This document shows positions 1 to 8,432 of a stretch of 64,000 nt of DNA, piece by piece. Source of the stretch: Bradyrhizobium sp. CCGB01 (GTDB lineage: Bacteria > Pseudomonadota > Alphaproteobacteria > Rhizobiales > Xanthobacteraceae); contig NZ_JANADK010000001.1 in NCBI RefSeq assembly GCF_024199795.1, positions 9,253,329-9,317,328 of the forward strand, in the 5' to 3' direction. The notes under the pieces are model-generated. The model was not told where the DNA came from. It worked only from the letters and a program-made list of their open reading frames with translations, and ran no database searches. Both the position numbers and the translations under genes were made by a program. Each line of letters opens with the position of its first letter. The first letter of the stretch is position 1.

Positions 1-263
1 CGCGGTGGATCGTGCGAAGCGTTTGATGTGGAGCGGAAAATCGAGCGCGCAGCGCGATCGTCGCTGCGGAGGACTGGAATCGCGCGAAACGCGCTGACAT
101 CTGCCCGTCATTCCCCGCGAACGCTTCGGCAAATCCTGCCCATGGCGGCAAGATCGACCGGGGCCAGCGCCCCCCTGAAAGCAAAAACACCAGTCTCTTC
201 AGGCTCCCGCTATTGGTCCGGGATTTGCTCTCATAGGTTGAGCAAGTAGGCGAGGAGCGTTCC

Positions 264-923
264 ATGATGTCCGGTGTATCCAGCGCGGCATTGCCCCATC
301 TGCGGCCCGCCTCAACATCCGCTTCAAATGCGACATCGGGTCTCCAGCCTGCGGTACCGGACGCGACTGACGCTGCGACCAGCGGCTTCCGGATTGACGT
401 CTCGCAGGTCAAGCCGCTGCAAGGTGCCAAGCCGATATCGGTGGCGGATAATCCTGTCCTGCGCGACCTGATGGCAACGAACTGGCTGATGACCCATGAT
501 ACGAGCGCGACTCAAGCGGCCGTCTCGGACGATGCGCCGCAGAACACCTATGCTCGGGTGAAAGTCGACGGCAAGGTGGTGGCCACTCTGTACAATGGCG
601 GCTCCTCGACGATGACCAACGCGGCGGCCGCGAAGATCGGCAATCTGCAGGATCCTCCCGGTCTGAGCGGACCGGATCTGGCGCAATGGCGCGCCGACAC
701 CTACGCCGAACTGCTTGGCGGCACCGTCGAAAAAGCTCCCACCGCGATCACGCAATCGCAATGGACACCGCGTCAGAGCAGTTCTGCGACCTACAGCCGC
801 GATCAACTCGATGCGGCGTTCCAGGCGATGCTGGCCGAGGGCCAAAGGGTCATGGCGCAGCAGCAAGCGCCGTATCTGGCGACACGCGCGCGGTCGGGGA
901 CGAGCGCGGATTTCAGTGCGTGA
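264..923 (+). CDS. hypothetical protein, unknown function
   Basis: I do not recognise this 219-residue protein. It starts with two Met codons; a GAGGAG ribosome binding site lies about six bases before the first. The first 35 residues are rich in Ser, Ala and Pro with no hydrophobic core, so no Sec signal is evident. The middle contains an FRIDVSQVKPL stretch and a regular VKVDGKVVATLYNGG segment that looks like a short beta hairpin, and the C-terminus is Gln/Ala rich. The alternating hydrophobic pattern and good translation start favour a real cytoplasmic or non-classically secreted protein. It stands alone and ends against a palindromic repeat. Confidence concerns the gene being real. Confidence 0.65.
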   Translation: MMSGVSSAALPHLRPASTSASNATSGLQPAVPDATDAATSGFRIDVSQVKPLQGAKPISVADNPVLRDLMATNWLMTHDTSATQAAVSDDAPQNTYARVKVDGKVVATLYNGGSSTMTNAAAAKIGNLQDPPGLSGPDLAQWRADTYAELLGGTVEKAPTAITQSQWTPRQSSSATYSRDQLDAAFQAMLAEGQRVMAQQQAPYLATRARSGTSADFSA

Positions 924-949
924 GCGTCGTTTGATGCCGCCCCGCTCTC

Positions 950-1074
950 GCTGTCATTCCCCGCGAAAGCGGGGAATCCAGTACGCCGCGGCGTCTCGGT
1001 TTGACAAGAACCGCCTCTGGAATACTGGATCGTCCGCCCCAGTGCGCAAGCGCGCACAAGGCGGACGATGACAG
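950..1074. repeat. palindromic intergenic repeat, GTCATTCC family
   Basis: The segment opens with CTGTCATTCCCCGC and closes with a matching inverted end GACGATGACAG. Inner blocks carry further short inverted repeats. It fills the gap between two convergent genes, where a transcript from either side could fold it. The same family reappears at 59868-59970 and in shortened form at 10150-10192. Confidence 0.6.
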
Positions 1075-1115
1075 TGTTTGCTGGGCTCGCCAGCGGGGCC
1101 TAATCTGCGACGAGG

Positions 1116-1871
1116 CTAATCCTCGACCCCGTACCGGTGCAGATCATTCCCGTGGGTGTCGAGCCACTTCTTGGCGCGCTCCATCGACGGGCAGACCTTT
1201 CCGCAGACGCGCCAGAACCGCGCCGAATGGTTCATCTCGACGAGGTGGGCGACCTCGTGCGCGGCGAGGTAGTCGAGCACGAAGGGTGGCGCGAGGATGA
1301 GGCGCCAGGAGAACGACAGCGAGCCGGCCGAGGTGCAGGAGCCCCAGCGGCTGGATTGATCGCGAATCGAGAGGCGTTTGACCTTGACGCCGAGCTCGGC
1401 GGCGTAAGCCTCCGCCGAGCGCTGGAGATCGCGGCGCGCCTCGCGCTTGAGGAAGTCGCTGATGCGGCGGTCGACATGCTCGTGCCCGCCGGCGACGCAG
1501 AGAATGCGTTCACCGCTGTCGCGCACTTCGGTCCACACCGTGCCGCGCGTGCCGGCACGATGCACGATGCGGTGGGAAACGCCGCGAAGCGGTATCACTG
1601 TGCCGGGTTGGAACGGCGCCGCCTTCGGCAATCGGCCGAGACGTGCCGCGATCCACGCACCATGACGCTGCGCGAAGTCCTTGGCTTCGGCCAACGTGCC
1701 GCGCGGCGGGATGGTGAGGATGGCTTCGCGATCGCTCGGATGAATTCTGAGCGTGTAGCGGCGCGCGCGGCGATGCCGGCGCAGTCGGATCGCAAAGAAT
1801 TGCGATCCGTGGGTGATCAAGAGGGTCTTCGGTTCGTGGGGCCGTCGATAGAGGAGCGCGCGAGTGGCCAT
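1116..1871 (-). CDS. YgjP/SprT-like zinc metallopeptidase domain protein (DUF45)
   Basis: The 251-residue protein matches the YgjP-like metallopeptidase family (DUF45). The C-terminal half has the zinc motif HEVAHLVEMNH (HExxH plus a third His) followed by FW..C, and the preceding SSRWGSCTSAGSLSFSWRL block is typical of the family. The N-terminal half contains the usual RHRRARRYTLRIHPSDRE strand region. An ATG 28 codons further upstream is in frame, but the MATRALLYRR start is preferred because the extension is Trp/Cys/Pro rich and unlike family N-termini. The physiological substrate of this family is not established. The gene stands alone and converges on the preceding gene. Confidence 0.85.
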   Translation of the reverse strand: MATRALLYRRPHEPKTLLITHGSQFFAIRLRRHRRARRYTLRIHPSDREAILTIPPRGTLAEAKDFAQRHGAWIAARLGRLPKAAPFQPGTVIPLRGVSHRIVHRAGTRGTVWTEVRDSGERILCVAGGHEHVDRRISDFLKREARRDLQRSAEAYAAELGVKVKRLSIRDQSSRWGSCTSAGSLSFSWRLILAPPFVLDYLAAHEVAHLVEMNHSARFWRVCGKVCPSMERAKKWLDTHGNDLHRYGVED

Positions 1872-2174
1872 GTCTGTCAGTCCGGGGGGCAGGAGGGCGC
1901 CCGGATTCTGCCATAACCGCCGCCAGGGAAAGCGCTCGGCGCAAAAACAAATCATTTGCCCAATATACAGGGGTTAGGCGTCCGGGAGACCCTACAGACT
2001 GGGGTTGGAACCGGCTTTTTTCGCCCCCGCTGGATGCATGCGGTACCCCCAAGGGCTGAGGGGAGACTCACTCCTATAAAGCTACCTAAATACCGCGAAT
2101 CCGGAGGGAACCAAGCCCTGCCGGAACTCCCGACAGGGCATCGATTTTCAGCGGGAAAGCCGAAATACGCGACC

Positions 2175-2266
2175 AGAGCCGTTCCGATGGAATCGGAACG
2201 GCTCTAGATTCCTGTTTTGACGCGTTTTCTTTACGCGAACCGGTCGCCACTTCGCTCGAAAACGCT
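2175..2266. repeat. dispersed palindromic repeat downstream of phaZ
   Basis: Two inverted repeats abut. At 2175-2205 a perfect 14-bp stem AGAGCCGTTCCGAT / ATCGGAACGGCTCT encloses a 3-base loop. At 2222-2265 GCGTTTTC and GAAAACGC flank 28 bases. The second element touches the phaZ stop codon. I recall this GCGTTTTCTTTACGCGAACCGG-type block as repeated in Bradyrhizobium genomes. It may serve as phaZ transcript end. The rest of the 395-base gap between the metallopeptidase start and phaZ (1872-2174) shows no gene I can support. Confidence 0.6.
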
Positions 2267-3595
2267 CTATTCAGCCGCAAGAGCCTGCAACGAGCTCGGA
2301 TTCGCAGCCGAGACCATGAAGTCATGGATGCGCGGCACGATTTCCGACTTGAAGCGCGAGCCGTTGAACACGCCGTAATGCCCGACGCCCTTCTGGACGT
2401 AATGAACACGGCGATGATCGGGGATCGAACTGCACAATGTGTGCGTTGCTTCGGTCTGACCGAGCCCGGAGATGTCGTCGTTCTCGCCTTCGACCGTCAT
2501 CAGCGCCACGCGCGTGACCTTCGAGGGATCGACGCGGGTTCCGCGATGGGTCATCTCGCCCTTCGGCAGCGAGTGCTTCACGAACACGGTGTCGACCGTC
2601 TGCAGGTAATACTCTGCCGAGAGATCCATCACCGCGAGATATTCGTCGTAGAAGTCGCGATGCTTGTCGACGAGGTCGCCGTCGCCCTTCACCAGATTGG
2701 CGAACAGCTGCTTGTGGGCGTCCATGTGCCGGTCGAGGTTCATGCTGATGAACCCGTTGAGCTGCAGGAAGCCCGGATAGACGTCGCGCATCATGCCCGG
2801 ATGCGGGAACGGCACCTTGGTGATGACGTGGTTGCGGAACCAGTCGATGCCGCGTTCCTGCGCCAGGTTGTTCACGCCGGTCGGATTGCGGCGGGTGTCG
2901 ATCGGGCCGCCCATCAGCGTCATCGAGGTCGGCACGAACGGGTCTCGCCGCGCTTCCATGATCGAGACGGCGGCGACGACGGGAACGGAGGGCTGGCACA
3001 CCGCCATGACATGGGTGTTGCCGCCAAGGACGTGCAGCATCTCGATGACGTAGTCGATGTAGTCGTCGAGATCGAAGCGGCCTTCGCTGAGCGGCACCAT
3101 GCGGGCGTCGGCCCAGTCGGTGATGTAGACCTCATGCGCCGGCAGGAACGCCTCGACCGTGCCGCGGAGCAGCGTCGCATAGTGGCCGGACATCGGCGCG
3201 ACGATCAGCACGCGCGGCTGCGGGCTGCGCAGCGGACGAGCGAACTTGCGATCGAAGTAGAGCAGCTTGCAGAACGGCTTTTCCCAGACCGAACGGACCT
3301 CGACGGGGACGCGGATGCCGTTGACCTCGGTGTCGTCGAGGCCCCATTCCGGCTTGCCGTAGCGGCGCGTGGTGCGTTCGAACAATTCGCAGGCCGCGGC
3401 GACCGACTTGCCGACCTCGGTGCGCGCCCAGGGATTGAGGGGATTCTGAAACAGAAGCTTGGTCGCGTCGGTGACCGCACGCGCCGGATTGAGAGAGGCC
3501 TGCGCCATCTCGTACATCCAGTACATCGGCGTCGTCAGGACCGGGCTGCCTTCTGCCGCCAGGGGCGGCGCGCCGCCGAACTCACCAATAGGCAT
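2267..3595 (-). CDS. phaZ: intracellular poly(3-hydroxybutyrate) depolymerase PhaZ
   Basis: Hydrolyses stored PHB granules to release hydroxybutyrate for carbon mobilisation. The protein matches the full-length intracellular PhaZ family, about 440 residues with the N-terminal block YWMYEMAQASLNPARA and the C-terminal GVGHYGVFNGSRF block carrying the catalytic His. The nucleophile is Cys in VCQPSVPVV (residue 200 of this start), as in intracellular PhaZ enzymes, instead of the Ser of lipases. Two ATGs lie six bases apart; the GAGG ribosome site is only three bases from the first and nine from the second, so the second is annotated (MPIGEFGG). A strong stem-loop follows the stop. Monocistronic by context. 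Confidence 0.93.
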   Translation of the reverse strand: MPIGEFGGAPPLAAEGSPVLTTPMYWMYEMAQASLNPARAVTDATKLLFQNPLNPWARTEVGKSVAAACELFERTTRRYGKPEWGLDDTEVNGIRVPVEVRSVWEKPFCKLLYFDRKFARPLRSPQPRVLIVAPMSGHYATLLRGTVEAFLPAHEVYITDWADARMVPLSEGRFDLDDYIDYVIEMLHVLGGNTHVMAVCQPSVPVVAAVSIMEARRDPFVPTSMTLMGGPIDTRRNPTGVNNLAQERGIDWFRNHVITKVPFPHPGMMRDVYPGFLQLNGFISMNLDRHMDAHKQLFANLVKGDGDLVDKHRDFYDEYLAVMDLSAEYYLQTVDTVFVKHSLPKGEMTHRGTRVDPSKVTRVALMTVEGENDDISGLGQTEATHTLCSSIPDHRRVHYVQKGVGHYGVFNGSRFKSEIVPRIHDFMVSAANPSSLQALAAE

Positions 3596-3716
3596 CGTCA
3601 TATTCCTCTTCGCATCGCAGCATACTGCCGAATGCGTAATATTGCGTCAATGCATGGTTCCGTACATCTACGTGCTCTGAACGGCCAAACCCGCCTGAAT
3701 CCACGAGAAAATGTGA

Positions 3717-4535
3717 TTATTCGCCGCTCGAGAGCAGCGAGCCGTGCTTCTTGGCGCTCCGCAAAAGGGCAAGGAATGCCCCGAAAGATGCAACCAGCAG
3801 CACCGCATTGATGGCCAACGCGCTCAGCATCAGATCGGTCCTGACGGTGTGCTCGATCAAAAGCGCCCGCATTCCCTCGAACACGTAGGTCGGCGGCAGC
3901 GACCAGGCGACGTACTGCAGCCATCCCGGCAGCACGCTGACGGGATAGTAGACGCAGGCAAGCGGCATGACCGCGAACATCAAGGTCCAGACGATGCTTT
4001 CGGCGCCAAGGCCGTTTCGCAGCACCAGCCCCGAGACGAAGATGCCGACCGCCCAGCTCGTGAAGATCAGATTGCAGAAGAACGCGATCAGCGGCAGGCC
4101 GAGGGCATAGACGTTGAAGTGAAACAGGAACAGCGCGAGCAGCGTCATCGGGATGACGCCGATCGCGAGCCGGATCATGCTCATGATCATCAGCGACAGC
4201 AGAAACTCGATCGGCTTCAAGGGGCTCATCATGAGATTGCCGATGTTGCGCGCCCACATCTCCTCCAGAAACGAGATGGAGAAGCCGAGCTGGCCGCGGA
4301 ACAGGATGTCCCAGAGGATGACGGCGCCGATCAGCGTGCCGCCGGCGCGCGCGAAGAAGTTGGCGTTCTCGGCGATGTAGAGCTGGAGAAAGCCCCAGGT
4401 GACGACCTGGAGCGCGGGCCAGTAAAGCAGCTCGAGCAGCCGCGGCCAGGACGACATCAACAGGTACCAGTAGCGCAGGATCATCGCGCCGATGCGGTGG
4501 GCGGAGATGCCGCGATGGAGGGAGATGTCGGTCAT
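3717..4535 (-). CDS. ABC-2 type transporter permease
   Basis: Membrane subunit of an ABC exporter whose ATPase is the next gene upstream (4645-5448). The 272-residue protein has about six hydrophobic segments arranged as in the ABC-2 family, with a cytoplasmic loop FLEEMWARNIGNLMMSPLKPIEF between the second and third, which is the signature region of the family. The exported substrate cannot be told from sequence. The start is set at MTDISLHRG: an in-frame ATG 12 codons upstream would place its first residues inside a palindromic repeat (4547-4622) and is rejected. Confidence 0.85.
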   Translation of the reverse strand: MTDISLHRGISAHRIGAMILRYWYLLMSSWPRLLELLYWPALQVVTWGFLQLYIAENANFFARAGGTLIGAVILWDILFRGQLGFSISFLEEMWARNIGNLMMSPLKPIEFLLSLMIMSMIRLAIGVIPMTLLALFLFHFNVYALGLPLIAFFCNLIFTSWAVGIFVSGLVLRNGLGAESIVWTLMFAVMPLACVYYPVSVLPGWLQYVAWSLPPTYVFEGMRALLIEHTVRTDLMLSALAINAVLLVASFGAFLALLRSAKKHGSLLSSGE

Positions 4536-4546
4536 CGGGGCACCGC

Positions 4547-4622
4547 GTAGCCCGGATGAGCGCAGCGACATCCGGGACTTTGCTTGCAGCGTCCCCGGGT
4601 ATCGCTGCGCTCACCCGGGCTA
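4547..4622. repeat. TAGCCCGGATGAGCGCAGCG palindromic repeat inside the ABC-2 operon
   Basis: Imperfect inverted repeat with arms starting TAGCCCGGATGAGCGCAGCG (4548 onward) and ending CGCTGCGCTCACCCGGGCTA (to 4622). It lies in the 109-base gap between the ATPase and permease genes, so the transcript would carry a long hairpin just before the permease start. A shorter copy of the same family is at 46935-46969. Confidence 0.7.
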
Positions 4623-4644
4623 CGGCAGAGACTGAGGGGGCCGC

Positions 4645-5448
4645 TCATCTCACCGCCTCCTTCGCACCGTTTACCCGGCCGCGGGCGACGTCCAGGAACA
4701 CCTCCTCCAGTGTCGTGCGGTTGTAGCGGGCCATGATTGCCTCCGGCGTGTCGTCGTCCTCGATGCGGCCGCGCTTCATGATGATGACGCGGTCGCACAG
4801 ACGCTCGACCTCGAGCATGTTGTGCGAGGCCAGGAGGATGGTGGCATTGTTCTCCTTGCGATAGCGCTCCATATGCGCCCGCACCCAGTCGGCGGTGTCA
4901 GGGTCGAGCGAGGCGGTGGGCTCGTCCAGCAGGAGCAGTTCGGGCTGGTTGATCAGCGCTTTCGCGAGCGCGACCCGGGTCTTCTGCCCGGCGGAGAGCT
5001 TGCCGTTGGCGCGGTCGATGAAATCCGTGAGATCAAGCTCGTCGGCCAATCTGGCGATGCGATCGGAGAGGTCCTTCACCGCATAGAGCTTGCCGAACAC
5101 GGTGAGGTTCTGCCGCACCGTGAGCCGCATCGGCATGTCGACATAGGGGCTCTCGAAATTCATCCGCCCCAGCACGGCCGCGCTCTCCTCGGGCATCCGA
5201 TGCCCGAGCACCCGAACGCGGCCGGAGGTCGGCAGCACCAGGCCCATGATCATCGCGATGGTCGTGGTCTTGCCGGCGCCGTTGCCGCCCAGAAGCCCGG
5301 TGATGCTACCGCGCGGCAGCGAAAAGGAGATATCGTCGACCGCGCGGATCTGCTTGTAGACCTTGACGAGGTGATCGACCGCAATCGCCGCGGAGGAGGC
5401 GCGATCCGCGACAGTCGGCCGACTTGAAGCCTTGTCATTCTCGGTCAT
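4645..5448 (-). CDS. ABC transporter ATP-binding protein
   Basis: ATPase partner of the ABC-2 permease that follows it. The 267-residue protein has Walker A GGNGAGKT at residues 54-61, the signature LSAGQKTRVALAKALI, Walker B LLLLDEPTASLD and the switch His in LLASHNM. The DrrA/CcmA-like layout, with a C-terminal RGRIEDDDTPEAI tail, is typical of ATPases paired with ABC-2 exporters. The start MTENDKASSR is chosen; a longer frame to 5547 overlaps the upstream region of the divergent regS gene and shows no family similarity. Substrate unknown. Confidence 0.9.
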   Translation of the reverse strand: MTENDKASSRPTVADRASSAAIAVDHLVKVYKQIRAVDDISFSLPRGSITGLLGGNGAGKTTTIAMIMGLVLPTSGRVRVLGHRMPEESAAVLGRMNFESPYVDMPMRLTVRQNLTVFGKLYAVKDLSDRIARLADELDLTDFIDRANGKLSAGQKTRVALAKALINQPELLLLDEPTASLDPDTADWVRAHMERYRKENNATILLASHNMLEVERLCDRVIIMKRGRIEDDDTPEAIMARYNRTTLEEVFLDVARGRVNGAKEAVR

Positions 5449-5555
5449 GCTGGGCCGTTCTTCTGCTATTGCAGCGGGGAGCGCAAGGCTTGTATCTCGG
5501 GCGGTTCCACGAGCCCAGCGTTTGTGATCGAGAAGGCACCGCCACATTGACCGAC

Positions 5556-6878
5556 ATGACCGAAATCGCCGCTTCCGACTTTCGCCACGCGCAGCGGCAT
5601 ATCCGCCTGGACACGATCCTGCGGCTGCGCTGGCTCGCGGTGCTCGGGCAGCTTGCCGCGATCTTCATCGTGGCGCAGGGGCTGGAGTTCAATGTCGAGA
5701 TCGTCCCCTGCGTCAGCATCATCGCCCTGTCGGCCGCGCTCAATCTGGCGCTCCAGACCGCGTCCAATCCGATGCAGCGGCTGGAGCCGATGCAGGCGGC
5801 CGGACTGCTCGCGCTGAACATCGTGGAGCTGGCGGGGCTGTTGTTCTTCACCGGCGGACTGCAAAACCCGTTCTCGTACCTGTTCCTCGCGCCCGTGCTG
5901 ATCTCGGCCACTGCGCTGCCGGCCCGCTTCACCTTCGGTCTCGGCCTGCTCGCGGTGGCCTGCGCTTCGGTCCTGTTCTTCTTCCATCTGCCACTGCCCT
6001 GGGATTCCGACGATCCGCTGGTGCTGCCGCCGATCTATCTCGTCGGCGTCTGGCTCTCGATCGTGCTCGCGATCGGCGTCACCAGCCTCTACTCTTTCCA
6101 GGTGACGGAGGAGGCGCGCAAGCTCGCCGACGCGCTGGCTGCGACCGAGCTGGTGCTGACGCGCGAGCAGCATCTGACCCAGCTGGACGGCCTGGCTGCC
6201 GCCGCCGCGCACGAGCTCGGCACGCCGCTCGCGACCATCTTCCTGATCTCGCGCGAGCTGGAAAAGACGGTGAAGGAGCCGATCTTCGCCGCCGACCTGA
6301 AGACCCTGCGCGAGCAGACCCAGCGCTGCCGCGACATATTGAGCAAGATCACCCAGCTTTCCTCCGAAGGCGCGCCGTTCGACCGCATGAAGCTGTCGGA
6401 GCTGATCGAGGAGGTGGTGGCGCCGCACCGCGATTTCGGCGTCGACATCAAGGTGCGGATCGCGGTCGCCGTCGTGGCCGAGCCCGTCGGCTCGCGCAAC
6501 CCGGCGATCCTCTACGGCGTCGGCAACATCGTCGAGAACGCGGTGGATTTCGCCCACACCACGGTCGAGGTGAATGCTTGGTGGAACAAGGACACGATCG
6601 AGATCGTGATTTCCGACGACGGCCCGGGCATTCCGCCCGATATCCTTAACCGGATCGGCGAGCCCTATCTGTCGCGGCGGCGCAATCTGGATGACAGCGG
6701 CGGCGAGCGGCGCGGGCTCGGACTCGGCGTGTTCATCGCGCGCACCTTGCTGGAACGCACCGGCGCCAAGGTCTCGTTTACCAATCGGACCTTTCCTGAA
6801 CACGGCGCGGTGGTCCACATCAATTGGCCGAGAGAGCGTTTTGAGGCTATCGAGACGCTCGAAGAAACAATAGGATAG
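5556..6878 (+). CDS. regS: redox-sensing histidine kinase RegS (RegB/PrrB/ActS family)
   Basis: Membrane sensor kinase that reads redox state and phosphorylates RegR. Six hydrophobic segments span about residues 25-180. The family quinone-binding heptapeptide GGLQNPF is present at 100-106, the phospho-accepting His is His219 in AAAAHELGTPLATI, and the redox-active Cys of RegB corresponds to Cys258 in QRCRDIL. The ATPase domain has DDGPGIPPDI and RGLGLGVFI. In Bradyrhizobium the homologous pair activates the fixR-nifA operon and in photosynthetic relatives it controls photosynthesis and respiration genes. ATG 5556 is used; a TTG three codons earlier is possible. The regR gene follows after about 100 bases on the same strand. 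Confidence 0.95.
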   Translation: MTEIAASDFRHAQRHIRLDTILRLRWLAVLGQLAAIFIVAQGLEFNVEIVPCVSIIALSAALNLALQTASNPMQRLEPMQAAGLLALNIVELAGLLFFTGGLQNPFSYLFLAPVLISATALPARFTFGLGLLAVACASVLFFFHLPLPWDSDDPLVLPPIYLVGVWLSIVLAIGVTSLYSFQVTEEARKLADALAATELVLTREQHLTQLDGLAAAAAHELGTPLATIFLISRELEKTVKEPIFAADLKTLREQTQRCRDILSKITQLSSEGAPFDRMKLSELIEEVVAPHRDFGVDIKVRIAVAVVAEPVGSRNPAILYGVGNIVENAVDFAHTTVEVNAWWNKDTIEIVISDDGPGIPPDILNRIGEPYLSRRRNLDDSGGERRGLGLGVFIARTLLERTGAKVSFTNRTFPEHGAVVHINWPRERFEAIETLEETIG

Positions 6879-6980
6879 GCGCGACCTTGCGTCGCACAGC
6901 GGGGCCGATCGACTATTTGCGGCCTTGGCACCGCCCGGTTGCGACGCCATATGTGGATGTGCAGGAGAGAGGAAAAAACC

Positions 6981-7535
6981 TTGAACGCCATCGCCGAACT
7001 GAACGAACAGACCGACCGCTCGCTTCTCATCGTGGAGGACGACAAGCCGTTTCTGGAGCGGCTGTCACGCGCGATGGAGACCCGCGGATTTGCGGTGACG
7101 TCATGTGACACCGTCTCGGACGGCCTCGCCCAGATCGGCAAGGCCGCGCCCGCCTTCGCCGTGGTCGACCTTCGCCTCGGCGACGGCAATGGCCTCGACG
7201 TCGTCTCCGCACTGAAGAAGAAGCGCCCCGAAGCCCGCGCGATCGTGCTGACCGGCTATGGCAACATCGCCACCGCCGTCACCGCCGTGAAGATGGGTGC
7301 GATCGATTATCTCTCGAAGCCCGCGGATGCCGATGACGTCGTCGCCGCGCTGCTGTCGACCAGCGCGGAGAAATCCGAGCTGCCGACCAACCCGATGTCC
7401 GCCGACCGCGTCCGCTGGGAGCACATCCAGCGCATCTACGAGATGTGCAACCGCAACGTCTCGGAGACCGCGCGCAGGCTCAACATGCACCGCCGCACCT
7501 TGCAGCGCATTCTGGCGAAGCGCGCGCCGAGGTAA
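6981..7535 (+). CDS. regR: response regulator RegR (RegA/PrrA/ActR family)
   Basis: DNA-binding partner of RegS. The receiver domain has the acidic pocket VEDD at residues 18-21, phospho-acceptor Asp63 in VVDLRLGDGNG, and the conserved Lys in YLSKPADADD. A Fis-type helix-turn-helix (NVSETARRLNMHRRTLQRIL) ends the protein. A TTG start is proposed: AGGAGAGAGGA lies eight bases upstream and the product is then 184 residues, the usual size of this family, with Asp63 at the same number as in RegA. ATG codons at 6939, 6951 and 6957 are in frame but lie at or before the ribosome site. Confidence 0.93.
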   Translation: MNAIAELNEQTDRSLLIVEDDKPFLERLSRAMETRGFAVTSCDTVSDGLAQIGKAAPAFAVVDLRLGDGNGLDVVSALKKKRPEARAIVLTGYGNIATAVTAVKMGAIDYLSKPADADDVVAALLSTSAEKSELPTNPMSADRVRWEHIQRIYEMCNRNVSETARRLNMHRRTLQRILAKRAPR

Positions 7536-7545
7536 CCCGAATCTT

Positions 7546-7629
7546 GTAGGGTGGATTAGCCGAAGGCGTAATCCACCTTTTCTCGCTGCGACAGCAGTTG
7601 GTGGATGACGCTACGCTAATCCACCCTAC
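7546..7629. repeat. GTAGGGTGG palindromic repeat at regR/mmcB junction
   Basis: Inverted arms GTAGGGTGGATTAGC (7546-7560) and GCTAATCCACCCTAC (7615-7629) match perfectly over 15 bases. The element fills the whole gap between the two convergent stop codons and could terminate transcripts from both sides. Related copies are at 20849-20936 and 52741-52818. Confidence 0.75.
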
Positions 7630-7633
7630 GACT

Positions 7634-8125
7634 TCATTCCCAGAAATCCGCGTGGCCCTGCGGGTCGATCAGACGGTTGATCCGCAAGGCTGCCGCCATC
7701 GCGAAACGCACCGTCATCTGCTTGCGCGTGGCGGCGGCGATTTTGTGCTCGGGCGCCTCGCAGTGCAGATGCGCGCCATAGGCATCCGCGATGATCAGGC
7801 CGGTGCCTTCAGGAAAGATCTCGCACGGCAGGTCCTGCGTGAAGGCGAAGAACAGCCGGTCGCAATGGGCACGGTATTCGTGCCATTTCTGGTCGGCGCG
7901 CAGATCCTCGACCGACGATTTGATCTCGACGATCCAGATCTCGCCGCGCTCGTTCAGCGCCACCAGATCGGCGCGCCGGCCCGACGGCAGCGGCAATTCG
8001 CTGATGCAGGTAAAGCCGAGCGAACGCAGCAGCCGCGCCGTGCCGCGCGCGATCGCCAGCGCCGTCTCGGATTGGCGGCGGTCGGGCGGTGGAACGAGGG
8101 CGATGTTGCGGGCGGTGCTGTCCAT
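7634..8125 (-). CDS. mmcB: MmcB family DNA repair protein
   Basis: Matches the alphaproteobacterial MmcB family (DUF1052), described in Caulobacter as a mitomycin-C damage repair factor. The 163-residue protein has a PD-(D/E)XK nuclease-like core: RRADLVALNERGEIWIVEIKSS supplies the Asp and the ExK residues, and an upstream Glu lies in the SETALAIARG helix. The MDSTARNIAL start is used because the in-frame ATG 12 codons upstream adds an unusual Pro/Gly-rich stretch. I could not find a convincing LexA box upstream, so SOS control is not claimed. Confidence 0.85.
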   Translation of the reverse strand: MDSTARNIALVPPPDRRQSETALAIARGTARLLRSLGFTCISELPLPSGRRADLVALNERGEIWIVEIKSSVEDLRADQKWHEYRAHCDRLFFAFTQDLPCEIFPEGTGLIIADAYGAHLHCEAPEHKIAAATRKQMTVRFAMAAALRINRLIDPQGHADFWE

Positions 8126-8197
8126 GGCGGGAGGATAGCCGATTCCGGTCGGGGCGGACACAGTTCGATAGAGGCAGGCTGCGGCTCCCTACTCCGG

Positions 8198-8346
8198 CGT
8201 CGTCCCCGCCTAGTGCGCAATTGCGCACGGGGAGCGGGGACCCATAACCATAGGGGGAGATTTGGCGAAGACTCGTCGTTCGGTACCTCTATCGACAGCA
8301 ATCGATAGATCACGCGGTATGGGTCCCCGCGTTCGCGGGGACGACG
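8198..8346. repeat. CGTCGTCCCCGC palindromic repeat
   Basis: Outer arms CGTCGTCCCCGC (8198-8209) and GCGGGGACGACG (8335-8346) are exact inverses, and inner blocks GGGACCCATA / TATGGGTCCC pair as well. It sits between the divergent mmcB and treS-like genes, so it lies in both 5' regions. A sister copy is at 24910-25057. Confidence 0.7.
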
Positions 8347-8432
8347 GAGGAGTGTGACGCGGGAACCTCCCCTCCCCCCGGCACTTATCACGCAGCCGCC
8401 GCACCTCGGCGAAGCATCGAGGCCGCTCACGC

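Noticed and set aside
1..263. 73-residue frame at the start of the window
   Set aside because: Arg/Ser-rich, no ribosome site or family resemblance; more likely noncoding tail of a neighbouring gene region.
3602..3716. TGC-rich PhaR-type operator before phaZ
   Set aside because: TGC triplets are present but there is no clean inverted arrangement; could be chance.
5466..6950. 494-residue frame opposite regS
   Set aside because: Shadow of the RegS coding region; no domain and biased Gln/Arg content.
8126..8200. LexA box before mmcB
   Set aside because: No GTTC-N7-GTTC pattern was found in the region, so SOS control is not asserted.
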